A stretch of DNA of 64,000 nucleotides from NCBI RefSeq assembly GCF_022385335.1, contig NZ_CP092431.1:1798001-1862000 (forward strand), written 5' to 3'. The stretch comes from Streptomyces deccanensis. Lineage in GTDB: Bacteria; Actinomycetota; Actinomycetes; Streptomycetales; Streptomycetaceae. The translations under genes were made by a program, and so were the position numbers. The notes under the pieces are model-generated. The model was not told the DNA's origin. It ran no database searches and worked only from the letters and a program-made list of their open reading frames with translations. Below are positions 44,490 to 52,442 of this stretch, one piece after another. Numbering within the stretch: position 1 is the stretch's first letter; each line of letters opens with the position of its first letter.

Positions 44490-45872
44490 TCAGCGGATGC
44501 CCACCGCCGAGAGCGCCGCACGCTGGCGGGCGGTGGGGCGCGCCGGGAAGTACAGGTAGCAGACGCCGCCGGTGCCGGAGACGACCTTGCCGGAGGCGTT
44601 GTACCGCTTGGTGCGCAGCCAGATATTCTCCCACTCGCGCCGCCGGTAGACCCGGCGCACGGCCTCGTTGGTGGGCGAGTTCGGGTCGTTGGCGATGACG
44701 TCGCCGTCGGCGGTGAAGCCGATCACCGTCATCAGGTGCCCGGCGGTGCCGTAGCCCGCGCCCGTCAGCTCCTCCGCCAGGAACGACTGAGAGGTGATCG
44801 CCGGGATGCCCGCCGCGATCAGCGTCTCCAGCTCGGTGAGCGAGCCCAGCCGGGTCACCACACCCTGGAGGTCCTTGTAGGTGGCGGCGTACGCGGCGTT
44901 GAAGGGCCAGTTGCCGCAGCCCTCGTACTGGTAGTCGAAGGTGAATCGCGCCGCGTGGCACACCTGCGGGTCCGCGAACGCCGGGTCGACCCAGGCCAGG
45001 TCGGCGGCGCTGGGCTTCCGGCCCCAGAACTCTATGACCATCTGCGAGGAGGTGGGGCTGCACCAGGCCTCGCCCCCGTTGTCGTACTCGGGGTACTGGC
45101 CCTTGTGCGTCTCCTGCGAGTAGCGCGGGACGTCCAGCTCCCGGACGACCGCGGGCGTCGTGGCGGGGACGGTGAAGCGGTCGGGGACGTCGGAGCCCAT
45201 CGCGCCGAGCCGCCAGACCGTGGGGGTGAGCCGGGTGCCGGGCGTGCGGTACAGGGTCAGGCGCAGCCGGTACGAGGCCAGACGCAGGCCGGTCGCCGGG
45301 TCGTCGATCGCGAAGGTGTCCGTCCAGACGCTGCTCCTGCCGTCCTTCTGGCCGTCGACGGAGGTCCGTCTGATGTCCCGGTCCCCGGCCGCCCACCGGC
45401 CGAGCACGTACCAGGGCGTGTCGGTGCCGTCCGAGTACGTGCCCTGGAGGTCGATCCCGATCCAGGTGCCGTCGGGGGTGTGCGCGTTCCAGGACGCGAT
45501 GGCCTCGGTGGCGGGCACCGTGAGCCGGTGCACCGGGGAGGTCCAGGTCGCGTACTCCCAGGCGGCCGTGCGTCCGGTGTGCGGGTCGGTGTAGTCGGTG
45601 GTCCCGAGCGGCGTGTCGATCACCAGCCCCGGCCGCGTCCCCGCCTTCGCCAGGGTGCCCCGGGCGCTGCCCGAGCACCAGTCGGCGTACGCGGTCCAGG
45701 CGCGGTAGTCGGTGAAGCGTTCCGGTGCTCGCGCGGGGCGGACGAGGGCTTCGCCCCGACCGCTCGTGGTGTCTGCGACCGCCTGACTCGTCGCTCCTCC
45801 GGCCGCCGCGGCGGCGGTGGCGACGGCTGCGGTCAGGACGGTCCTGCGGGACGGCTCGGAGAGGCTCGTCAT
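44490..45872 (-). CDS. Secreted C39-family peptidase-like protein (Tat signal)
   Basis: The product has 460 residues. A twin-arginine signal ([20 protein letters not shown]) directs Tat export of a folded protein. A beta-rich N-terminal half (residues 50-230) precedes a papain-like C39 domain. Active-site candidates are Cys in GGEAWCSPTSSQM, His in GTAGHLMTVIGF and Asp/Asn in VIANDPNSP. Peptidase_C39_2 proteins may be proteases or amidases; the target is unknown. The ATG at 45872 begins the Tat signal; the frame upstream is not coding. Confidence 0.88.
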   Translation of the reverse strand: MTSLSEPSRRTVLTAAVATAAAAAGGATSQAVADTTSGRGEALVRPARAPERFTDYRAWTAYADWCSGSARGTLAKAGTRPGLVIDTPLGTTDYTDPHTGRTAAWEYATWTSPVHRLTVPATEAIASWNAHTPDGTWIGIDLQGTYSDGTDTPWYVLGRWAAGDRDIRRTSVDGQKDGRSSVWTDTFAIDDPATGLRLASYRLRLTLYRTPGTRLTPTVWRLGAMGSDVPDRFTVPATTPAVVRELDVPRYSQETHKGQYPEYDNGGEAWCSPTSSQMVIEFWGRKPSAADLAWVDPAFADPQVCHAARFTFDYQYEGCGNWPFNAAYAATYKDLQGVVTRLGSLTELETLIAAGIPAITSQSFLAEELTGAGYGTAGHLMTVIGFTADGDVIANDPNSPTNEAVRRVYRRREWENIWLRTKRYNASGKVVSGTGGVCYLYFPARPTARQRAALSAVGIR

Positions 45873-46044
45873 CTGTGGGTGACCCCCAGTGGTCCGGAAG
45901 GAACGGTTCAGACGCACGGCTGTTCGCCCACTATGGACGCCGGGGAACGACTTCTGCCAGCACCGCGCGCCGCGCCACGCCCGCCAATATTGGTCGACAC
46001 CGGTGGCGTACCCCGAGGCGCCGGGCACGGTGTTCAATCCACGT

Positions 46045-46698
46045 ATGCATGCCTCCCCCTCCCCCGCGGACCCCGCCGTCGACGCCCTCGCCGCCCGGCT
46101 GCGACGGCTGCCGCCGTCCTGCGGGCCGGTCCGGCTGGTGGGGGTCGACGGGCACGCCGGGTCCGGGAAGAGCACCTTCGCCGGGCGGCTGGCCGACGCG
46201 CTCGGCGGTGCCCCGGTCCTCCACCTCGACGACATCGCCACGCACGAGGAACTGTTCGCGTGGACGGATCGCCTGCTGGACCAGGTGATCGAGCCGCTGC
46301 GCCACGGGCGGAGCGCGCGCTATGCCCCGTACGACTGGCGTGAGCGCCGCTTCGGCCCGGCGCGCGTGCTGCCGAGCGCGCCCGTGGTCGTCGTCGAGGG
46401 GGTGGGCGCGGGCCGGCGTGCGCTGCGGCCGCATCTGGCGTGGCTGGTGTGGATGGAAGTGGCGGAAGAGACGGCCTGGGCGCGGGGGCGCGCACGGGAC
46501 GGGGCGGAGCAGGGCGAGTTCTGGGCCGGATGGGTCCGGGCGGAACGCCGGCATTTCGCCGGGGATCCTTCTCGGCCGTTCGCCGATCAGCTGATTCGGC
46601 CGGGAAACAGGGGGTACGAGGTGCTCACGAGACCTGCGACGACTCCCGGATCGGCACCTCGCCTCACTCAGGGTGACGAGCCGTCCGCAATGTGCTGA
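46045..46698 (+). CDS. Uridine kinase-like P-loop protein
   Basis: The product has 217 residues. Walker A is VGVDGHAGSGKSTFAGRLAD near residue 35, followed by VLHLDDIATHEELF and a RYAPYDWRER phrase. VVVVEGVGAGRRALRP is the Walker B-like strand. The set matches short uridine kinase / phosphoribulokinase-type proteins of Streptomyces. It may phosphorylate a nucleoside or a related small molecule. It lacks a clear ribosome site, so a leaderless start is possible. It is divergent from the C39-like gene. Confidence 0.85.
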   Translation: MHASPSPADPAVDALAARLRRLPPSCGPVRLVGVDGHAGSGKSTFAGRLADALGGAPVLHLDDIATHEELFAWTDRLLDQVIEPLRHGRSARYAPYDWRERRFGPARVLPSAPVVVVEGVGAGRRALRPHLAWLVWMEVAEETAWARGRARDGAEQGEFWAGWVRAERRHFAGDPSRPFADQLIRPGNRGYEVLTRPATTPGSAPRLTQGDEPSAMC

Positions 46699-46747
46699 AC
46701 TTGTGAAGACGGCCGTCCGAGAAGTTCTCCGAGTGCTCCAACTCGGC

Positions 46748-46777
46748 TTGACCGAGGGGCCGTACAGGACTTACGTT
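46748..46777 (+). promoter_or_regulatory. Strong candidate promoter in front of a possible small RNA
   Basis: TTGACC (46748-46753) and TACGTT (46772-46777) are separated by 18 bases, matching the principal sigma factor pattern. Transcription would begin near 46784, only about 30 bases before a strong hairpin terminator. Confidence 0.65.
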
Positions 46778-46783
46778 CTCAAT

Positions 46784-46856
46784 GTGCGGTCATTCGATAC
46801 CGCCCCCATACGCGAAGCCCCCGGTTGTTCCCCCGTGATCGGGGGCTTCGTTCTGC
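46784..46856 (+). ncRNA. Candidate 70-base small RNA or attenuated leader
   Basis: The segment starts after the promoter above and ends at the hairpin terminator. It holds a small stem, GCGGT and ACCGC around the loop CATTCGAT (near 46786-46803), then the terminator. No reading frame of note is present. It may be a free RNA or a leader that limits transcription of the EccA-like gene 330 bases downstream. Confidence 0.45.
46813..46850 (+). terminator. Terminator hairpin downstream of the uridine kinase-like gene
   Basis: CGAAGCCCCCG (46813-46823) pairs perfectly with CGGGGGCTTCG (46840-46850) around a 16-base loop, followed by TTCTGCCTTTT. It ends either the upstream gene or the short RNA starting near 46784. 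Confidence 0.9.
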
Positions 46857-47131
46857 CTTTTCGCGGCTTTCGGGAACTCCCGGCACACCGTTCCTTCACC
46901 CTCGGTCACCGTCCGCAACGCGCCCCCTCTGCTCCCACCTCGTAGGACGAGGGCTGCGGCACCCTTCGAAGGGCGAGGGACCCGCAGGTACGATGCCCAA
47001 GGTGCGACCTTCGGACGGCAGCGGCAACGCACCGGCGCAACTCCCGTCCGCGGCACAGCGGTTCGACGAAGGCTGCCGACGGGCACCGGCCCGTTCGGTT
47101 TCCAGCGGGGGCACGGTTTGTGGGGGACGGG

Positions 47132-49009
47132 ATGGACTTCGGCTCGCGGGGCCCCGAGGCCCCGGCCGACCTCGCCTGGCTGCGAGGCGTGGACGCCTAC
47201 ACGATGGGCGCCTATCCGCAGGCGGAGGAGGAGTTCCGCGCCGCGGTGCGGATGGACCCGGGGATGGCCGACGGCTGGCTCGGGCTGCACGCGCTGCGGG
47301 TGGACACGACGACCGCGCTGCTGAGGATGTTCCGGCACCGCGAGCGTTTCGGGGAGCAGCGCTCCCGGCACCGTCGCACGCTCAACTCCTGGTACTGGCT
47401 GGGCTGGTGGGTGCAGCCGGTGCTGGAGAGCCCGCGTGATCTGCTCCTCGCGCACGCCTCGCACTGGCTGGACGGGCGCCATGTGCCCGAGCTGGACCGG
47501 GCGCTCGCGGGGCTGCCGCCGGTCGACGCGGACCACCAGGTGCGGTTCCTGCACGCCTGCCGCGCCTACCTGGTCAAGGACTGGGAACAGCTGGTCCGGC
47601 ACACCGATCCACTGCTCGACGATCCACTGCTCGGGATCGAGGCCGGCCTGTTCGGCGGGATGGCCCGGGTCCGGCTGGAGACGTACGGGCAGGCCGAGCC
47701 GCTGCTCTCCGCCGCGCTGATGCGCTGCCGCAGCGAGCAGCCGCAGCGCAAGGAGCTGCGGTACTGGCTGGCCCGCGCCCACGAGGGCACGGGGCGCAGC
47801 GCGGCCGCGCTGCCGCTGTACCGGGCGGTGCACCGGGTCGACCCCGCCTTCATGGACACCTCCGCGCGGCTGGCCGCGATCGCCGAGGGGGACGGGTACG
47901 ACGACGACGCGAGCGACTTCGCCGCGATCGCGCTCGCCGGGATCGGGCAGGACGTGCTCGACGGGGACGGCCTGGAGCCGTTCTTCGACGCCGAGGGCCG
48001 GGATCTGAAGGTGTCGGATCCCGGACCGCCGCCGTCGGGCGGGCTTCCGCCCGAGGCGGGCGACACCTTCGTACGGGAGAAGTCCGCCGTGGTGCCGGTG
48101 GAGCCGCTGTCCCTGCCGGCCGGGCCGACGGATCCCGAGCTGCTGGAGGAGGCGCTCGCGGAGCTGGAGCGGATGGTCGGGCTGGAGCCGGTGAAACGGC
48201 AGGTCAAGGCGTTGTCCGCGCAGCTGAACATGGCGCGGTTGCGGGCGGGGCAGGGTTTGCCGGTGCAGCCGCCCAAGCGGCACTTCGTCTTCTCCGGGCC
48301 GTCGGGGACCGGGAAGACGACCGTGGCCCGAATACTGGGCCGGGTCTTCTACGCGCTCGGGCTGCTGGGCGGTGATCACCTCGTCGAGGCACAGCGGGCG
48401 GATCTCGTGGGCGAGTACCTCGGGCAGACCGCCGTGAAGGCGAACGAGCTGATCGACTCGGCGATCGGCGGGGTGCTGTTCGTGGACGAGGCGTACTCCC
48501 TGTCCAACTCCGGGTACGGGAAGGGGGACGCGTACGGGGACGAGGCGCTTCAGGTGCTGCTGAAGCGGGCCGAGGACAACCGGGATCATCTGGTCGTGAT
48601 CCTTGCCGGGTACCCGGAGGGGATGGACCGGCTGCTGGCGGCGAATCCCGGGCTGTCGTCCCGGTTCACGACGCGTGTCGACTTCCCGTCCTACCGGCCG
48701 TTGGAGCTGACCTCCATCGGGGAGGTGCTCGCGGCGGACAACGGGGACGTGTGGGACGAGGAGGCGCTCGACGAGTTGCGGTCGATCTCCGGGCATGTCG
48801 TGGAGCAGGGGTGGATCGACGAGCTCGGGAACGGGCGGTTCTTGCGGACGTTGTACGAGAAGAGTTGCGCGTATCGGGATCTGCGGTTGTCGGGGTATCC
48901 GTCGATTCCCACGCGGGACGATCTGTCGACGTTGCGTCTGCCGGACCTGATGCAGGCGTACGGGGAGGTTCTGTCGGGGCGGGGGCCCGGGGAACCATCG
49001 GCCATGTGA
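47132..49009 (+). CDS. EccA-like AAA ATPase (TPR plus CbxX/CfqX-type domain)
   Basis: The protein has about 625 residues. The N-terminal 280 or so residues are helical TPR-like (AYTMGAYPQAEEEFRAAVRM, HVPELDRALAGLPPVDADHQ). The C-terminal AAA+ domain starts near residue 350: LVGLEPVKRQVKALSAQL-type entry, Walker A FSGPSGTGKTTVARILG, Walker B GVLFVDEAYSLSNSG, sensor VVILAGYPEGMDRLL, and NPGLSSRFTTRVDF with the arginine finger. This is the architecture of type VII secretion EccA. No esx, eccB, eccC or eccD gene is near, so it is orphan. I chose ATG 47132 (GGGGGACGGG ahead); a GTG at 47120 adds four residues. Confidence 0.88.
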   Translation: MDFGSRGPEAPADLAWLRGVDAYTMGAYPQAEEEFRAAVRMDPGMADGWLGLHALRVDTTTALLRMFRHRERFGEQRSRHRRTLNSWYWLGWWVQPVLESPRDLLLAHASHWLDGRHVPELDRALAGLPPVDADHQVRFLHACRAYLVKDWEQLVRHTDPLLDDPLLGIEAGLFGGMARVRLETYGQAEPLLSAALMRCRSEQPQRKELRYWLARAHEGTGRSAAALPLYRAVHRVDPAFMDTSARLAAIAEGDGYDDDASDFAAIALAGIGQDVLDGDGLEPFFDAEGRDLKVSDPGPPPSGGLPPEAGDTFVREKSAVVPVEPLSLPAGPTDPELLEEALAELERMVGLEPVKRQVKALSAQLNMARLRAGQGLPVQPPKRHFVFSGPSGTGKTTVARILGRVFYALGLLGGDHLVEAQRADLVGEYLGQTAVKANELIDSAIGGVLFVDEAYSLSNSGYGKGDAYGDEALQVLLKRAEDNRDHLVVILAGYPEGMDRLLAANPGLSSRFTTRVDFPSYRPLELTSIGEVLAADNGDVWDEEALDELRSISGHVVEQGWIDELGNGRFLRTLYEKSCAYRDLRLSGYPSIPTRDDLSTLRLPDLMQAYGEVLSGRGPGEPSAM

Positions 49010-49015
49010 GGTTTT

Positions 49016-49149
49016 CTCGCCCCCGCCGCCCCTACCCGTCCCGTCCCAGGGGCTGCGCCCCTTCGACCCCCATACGTCCGTCCGGTGGGGCTTCTCGCGC
49101 AGTTCCCCGCGCCCCTGATAGGCCTGCGGCCATTTCATCAGGGGCGCGG
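49016..49149 (-). repeat. GC-rich intergenic repeat copy B (opposite orientation to copy A)
   Basis: On the minus strand it reads GGGGCGCGGGGAACTGCGCG, GGGGTCGAAGGGGCGCAGCC and TAGGGGCGGCGGGGGCGAG in the same order as the plus strand at 35041-35209. It lacks the nested CTCCCGCTCGAGCG element. It lies between the EccA-like gene and the convergent CNNM gene. Confidence 0.85.
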
Positions 49150-49158
49150 AGAGCTGAA

Positions 49159-50247
49159 TCAGCCTGCGAGGGCCTCCTTCGGGGATTCGCTGCCCCTTGG
49201 TTCCGTCACGCGGACCGGCTGGAGATCACGGTGGGCCGGGTCGCGGACCTCGCCGACCAGGAGTTCCAGGACGTCCTCCAGGGCCGCGAGACCCAGCACC
49301 TTGCCGGAGGCGTCCGCGACCTGGGCCAGGTGCGTGGCGGCCCGCCGCATCACCGTCAGCGCGTCGTCCAGCGGCAGCTCCGCGCGGAGGGTGGTCATGG
49401 GGCGCCAGATCTGCTGGGGGACGGCGCGCTCGGAGTCCTCCAGGTCGAGGACGTCCTTGACGTGGAGGTAGCGGCCCATGAACGCGCCGTTCTCCGCGAC
49501 CACCGGGAAGCGGGAGTAACCCGTACGGGCCGTCAGCGCCACCACCTGCGCGGGGGTCACCGAAGGGCCCACCGTCACCAGGGTGTCGCGCTTGAGCAGG
49601 ACGTCCGTCACCGGGCGGGAGCCCAGCTCCAGCGCGTCCTCCAGGCGCTCCTGCTCCTCGGGGTCGAGCAGCCCGGCCTGACCGGAGTCCTCGACCAGTC
49701 GGCCCAGCTGGACGCTGGTGAAGACGGCCTCGACCTCGTCCTTCGGCTCGACGTGGAAGAGCCGCAGGACCACGCGGGCGCAGGCACCGAGACCGATCGT
49801 GACCGGCTTGCACAGGCGCGCGAAGGCCACCAGCGCCGGGCTCAGCCACAGCGCCGTCTTTTCCGGCGCCGCCATCGCCAGGTTCTTCGGCAGCATCTCT
49901 CCGATGACGAGGTGGAGGAAGACGACCACGGCCAGCGCGATGACGTAGCCGAGGGGGTGGATCATGCCGTGCGGCAGGTGGACGGCCTCGAAGACCGGCT
50001 CCAGCAGCTTGGCCACGGTCGGCTCGGCGACCGCGCCCAGCGTCAGTGAGCAGACGGTGATGCCGAACTGGGCCGCCGCCATCATCTGGGGCAGGTTCTC
50101 CAGGCCGTAGAGGACCTGGCGGGCCCGGGTGGTCCCCAGTGGTTCGATCTGGCTGCGGCGGACGGAGACCAGGGCGAACTCGGCGCCGACGAAGAAGCCG
50201 TTGGCGAGCACGAGGAGCAGGGCGAACAGGAGTTGGAGCATGCTCAT
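49159..50247 (-). CDS. CNNM/HlyC-CorC family membrane protein (second of pair)
   Basis: This 362-residue protein has a DUF21 transmembrane half (LLFALLLVLANGFFVGAEFA, AAQFGITVCSLTLGAVAEPT, LHLVIGEMLPKNLAMAAPEK). Two CBS-domain repeats follow from about 200 (PVTDVLLKRDTLVTVGPSVT, RYLHVKDVLDLED). It lacks the C-terminal CorC_HlyC domain seen in its neighbour. Such proteins are proposed metal (Mg2+ or Co2+) exporters or sensors. The ATG overlaps the stop of the upstream paralogue (ATGA). Confidence 0.92.
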   Translation of the reverse strand: MSMLQLLFALLLVLANGFFVGAEFALVSVRRSQIEPLGTTRARQVLYGLENLPQMMAAAQFGITVCSLTLGAVAEPTVAKLLEPVFEAVHLPHGMIHPLGYVIALAVVVFLHLVIGEMLPKNLAMAAPEKTALWLSPALVAFARLCKPVTIGLGACARVVLRLFHVEPKDEVEAVFTSVQLGRLVEDSGQAGLLDPEEQERLEDALELGSRPVTDVLLKRDTLVTVGPSVTPAQVVALTARTGYSRFPVVAENGAFMGRYLHVKDVLDLEDSERAVPQQIWRPMTTLRAELPLDDALTVMRRAATHLAQVADASGKVLGLAALEDVLELLVGEVRDPAHRDLQPVRVTEPRGSESPKEALAG

Positions 50248-51713
50248 CGGGTTGCCTCCACGGCCGAGGCGGGGTTCGTGCCGGGGGTGGGGCCCGTGGC
50301 GCGGGTCCCCTCCGTGGTGAGGACGGTCTCCCTGACGGCCACGGTCTCCCTGACGCGGACGGTCTCCCTGGCGGAGACGGTGCCCGCGTCAGGGGCGGTC
50401 TCCTTGGTGGGAGTCGTGCGGATCAGGCGTACGCGCTCCGCGCGGTAGTGGCCGACCTGGCGCACCGACAGCCGCCAGCCGGGCAGCTCGGCGCGGTCGC
50501 CGGGGGCCGGGATGCGGCCGAGCAGGTCGGCGACGAGGCCGGCGACCGTCTCGTAGGGGCCCTCCGGGACGTCCAGGCCGATGCGCTGGAGCACATCGAC
50601 CCGGCAGCTGCCGTCGGCGTCCCAGGCGAGGTGGCCGTCCTCGGGCGGGGCGGCGGCGAGTTCGGGCCGCTCGTGCCCGTCGTGCTCGTCGCGCACCTCG
50701 CCGACCAGTTCCTCGACGATGTCCTCCAGGGTCACCACCCCGGCCGTACCGCCGTACTCGTCGACGACGACGGCGATGGGCTGCTCGCTGCGCAGCCGGG
50801 CCAGCAGCGGCTGCACGGGCAGCGACTCGGGGACGAGGAGCGGGGTCTTGGCGATCCGGCCGACCGGGGTGTGCAGTCGGTCGTGGGCCGGGATCGCGAG
50901 GGCGTCCTTGAGGTGGGCCATGCCGACGATCTCGTCGATCCGCTCCCGGTAGACGGGGAAGCGGGAGAGGCCGGTGGCGCGGGTCAGGTTGACCACGTCC
51001 TCGGCGGTGGCCGAGGACTGCAGGGCGCTGACCTTGACGCGCGGTGTCATCACGTTCTCGGCGGTCAGGTCGCCCAGGGACAGCGTGCGGACGAACAGGT
51101 CGGCCGTGTCCTGTTCCAGGGCGCCGGCCTGGGCCGAGTGCCGGGCGAGGGAGACCAGTTCGCCCGGGGTGCGGGCGGAGGCCAGCTCGTCGGTGGGCTC
51201 GACGCCGAAGGCGCGGACCAGGCGGTTGGCGACCGCGTTGAGGGCGGCAATGACCGGGCGGAAGAGGCGGGAGAAGACGTGCTGGGGGCCCGCGACGAAG
51301 CGGGCGACCTGCATGGGCTTCGACACCGCCCAGTTCTTGGGGACCAGTTCGCCGATCACCATCTGCACGGCGGAGGCCAGCAGCATGCCGACGACCACGG
51401 ACACACCGGACACGGCGCCTTCGGGTATGCCGATGGCGGTGAAGGGGCCGTGGAGTATCTCCGCGAGCGCCGGTTCGGCGAGCATGCCGACGACGAGCGA
51501 GGTGATGGTGATGCCGAGCTGGGTGCCGGAGAGCTGGAACGACAGCTCCTTGAGCGCGTCCACCACCTTGTGGGCCCGGCGGTCGCCCTCGGCGGCGGCC
51601 TTCTCGGCCTCCGGTCGTTCGACCGTGACGAGGCCGAACTCGGCGGCCACGAAGAAGCCGTTGGCGAGGATCAGCAGGAACGCGGCTCCGAGGAGCAGCA
51701 GGGGGATGGTCAT
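50244..51713 (-). CDS. CNNM/HlyC-CorC family membrane protein (first of pair)
   Basis: The protein has 489 residues with three modules: DUF21 membrane domain (LLLLGAAFLLILANGFFVAA, GITITSLVVGMLAEPALA, MVIGELVPKNWAVSKP), a CBS pair (ENVMTPRVKVSALQS, FPVYRERIDEIVGMAHLKDA) and a CorC_HlyC transporter-associated domain (AWDADGSCRVDVLQRIGLDV, VAGLVADLLGRIPAPGD). A C-terminal tail carries three six-residue repeats (RETV plus variable residues). Ion binding or transport is expected. It is tightly coupled to the shorter paralogue downstream. Confidence 0.93.
   Translation of the reverse strand: MTIPLLLLGAAFLLILANGFFVAAEFGLVTVERPEAEKAAAEGDRRAHKVVDALKELSFQLSGTQLGITITSLVVGMLAEPALAEILHGPFTAIGIPEGAVSGVSVVVGMLLASAVQMVIGELVPKNWAVSKPMQVARFVAGPQHVFSRLFRPVIAALNAVANRLVRAFGVEPTDELASARTPGELVSLARHSAQAGALEQDTADLFVRTLSLGDLTAENVMTPRVKVSALQSSATAEDVVNLTRATGLSRFPVYRERIDEIVGMAHLKDALAIPAHDRLHTPVGRIAKTPLLVPESLPVQPLLARLRSEQPIAVVVDEYGGTAGVVTLEDIVEELVGEVRDEHDGHERPELAAAPPEDGHLAWDADGSCRVDVLQRIGLDVPEGPYETVAGLVADLLGRIPAPGDRAELPGWRLSVRQVGHYRAERVRLIRTTPTKETAPDAGTVSARETVRVRETVAVRETVLTTEGTRATGPTPGTNPASAVEATR
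50323..50376 (-). repeat. Three tandem 18-bp units in the CNNM gene 3' end
   Basis: The units ACGGTCTCCCTGACGGCC, ACGGTCTCCCTGACGCGG and ACGGTCTCCCTGGCGGAG are in frame and encode RETV-type six-residue repeats in the C-terminal tail. Confidence 0.85.
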
Positions 51714-51834
51714 GCCGCCGCCTCGGTATCTCGGGAGGGGGCGGCGCAGGTACTACAGGACGATCCGTCCATCGCTGGAGGGAGTCACTCCTCGAATAGC
51801 AGGGAGCCCCTGCCTTCCGGGGTGGAACGACAGA

Positions 51835-51863
51835 GGCGGAGGCGCGACGAAAACGCCTCCGCC
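51835..51863 (-). terminator. Terminator between the PH-domain and CNNM genes
   Basis: GGCGGAGGCG (51835-51844) and CGCCTCCGCC (51854-51863) form a perfect 10-base stem with a nine-base loop containing AAAA on the plus strand. It lies 94 bases past the stop of the PH-domain gene, at the end of the rib/his run. Confidence 0.8.
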
Positions 51864-51919
51864 AACAGATTAATCAAGACAGGGGCCGGTGCGGCAGGGG
51901 CGACGGCCACGAGTCGGCC

Positions 51920-51963
51920 CTGATCTTCGGTCGGGTCAGTCCTGAGCTTCGGTCGGGTCAGCC
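51920..51963. repeat. Two adjacent 22-bp direct repeats at the PH-domain gene stop
   Basis: CTGATCTTCGGTCGGGTCAG plus TC (51920-51941) and CTGAGCTTCGGTCGGGTCAG plus CC (51942-51963) differ at two positions. The second copy includes the stop codon of the PH-domain gene, so the first looks like a duplicated end. Confidence 0.8.
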
Positions 51964-52422
51964 CTGCTGCTGCTCCGGCTCGGCGACCGAGCGGCTCTCC
52001 ACCAGTGCTCGGAGGGTCCGGGCGTCCTCGATGGCGTGCTGCTTGGCGATGCCCGGCTGGATGCCGAGCGCGGGCAGGCTGGTGCCGTCGGTGAGGTCGA
52101 GGAAGACCCACGGGTCGCCGACCCGCAGGTTCACCTGCACGATCTCGGCCCAGCCCAGCTGCCGCCGCGCGGTGATGTTGACGACGGTCACCCCGGCTTC
52201 GTCGGCGACCACCTTGGGCCGGGAGAGCATGCACAGCACCCCGGCGAGCATGGCCGCCGTGAAGACGAAGCTGAGGCGCTCCCCGGGGCCGAGCGTGGGC
52301 AACAGCACCGCGACGACGGTGATGACGACGAAGATCGCGCCCGCTGCGGTCAGCAGCACGGCCCGGGTGCGGCCCGGCCGAAAAGTGACGGGCAGGGCGG
52401 GGAGGGAGGGCTGGTCCGGCAT
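51958..52422 (-). CDS. PH-domain membrane protein
   Basis: This 154-residue protein has two membrane helices near the start (AVLLTAAGAIFVVITVVAVL, SFVFTAAMLAGVLCML) and a soluble bacterial PH-like domain. The PH part includes VVADEAGVTVVNITARRQLG, WAEIVQVNLR and PWVFLDLTDGTSLPALGIQ. Actinobacterial proteins of this type usually have no assigned role. It follows hisG by 20 bases on the same strand and is probably co-transcribed. Confidence 0.88.
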   Translation of the reverse strand: MPDQPSLPALPVTFRPGRTRAVLLTAAGAIFVVITVVAVLLPTLGPGERLSFVFTAAMLAGVLCMLSRPKVVADEAGVTVVNITARRQLGWAEIVQVNLRVGDPWVFLDLTDGTSLPALGIQPGIAKQHAIEDARTLRALVESRSVAEPEQQQG

Positions 52423-52442
52423 GGCGTACGACTCCCCGGCCG

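Noticed and set aside
46790..49138. Minus-strand 782-residue open frame opposite the EccA-like gene
   Set aside because: Shadow frame rich in Arg, Gln and Pro. Its N terminus is the intergenic repeat and no family resemblance was seen.
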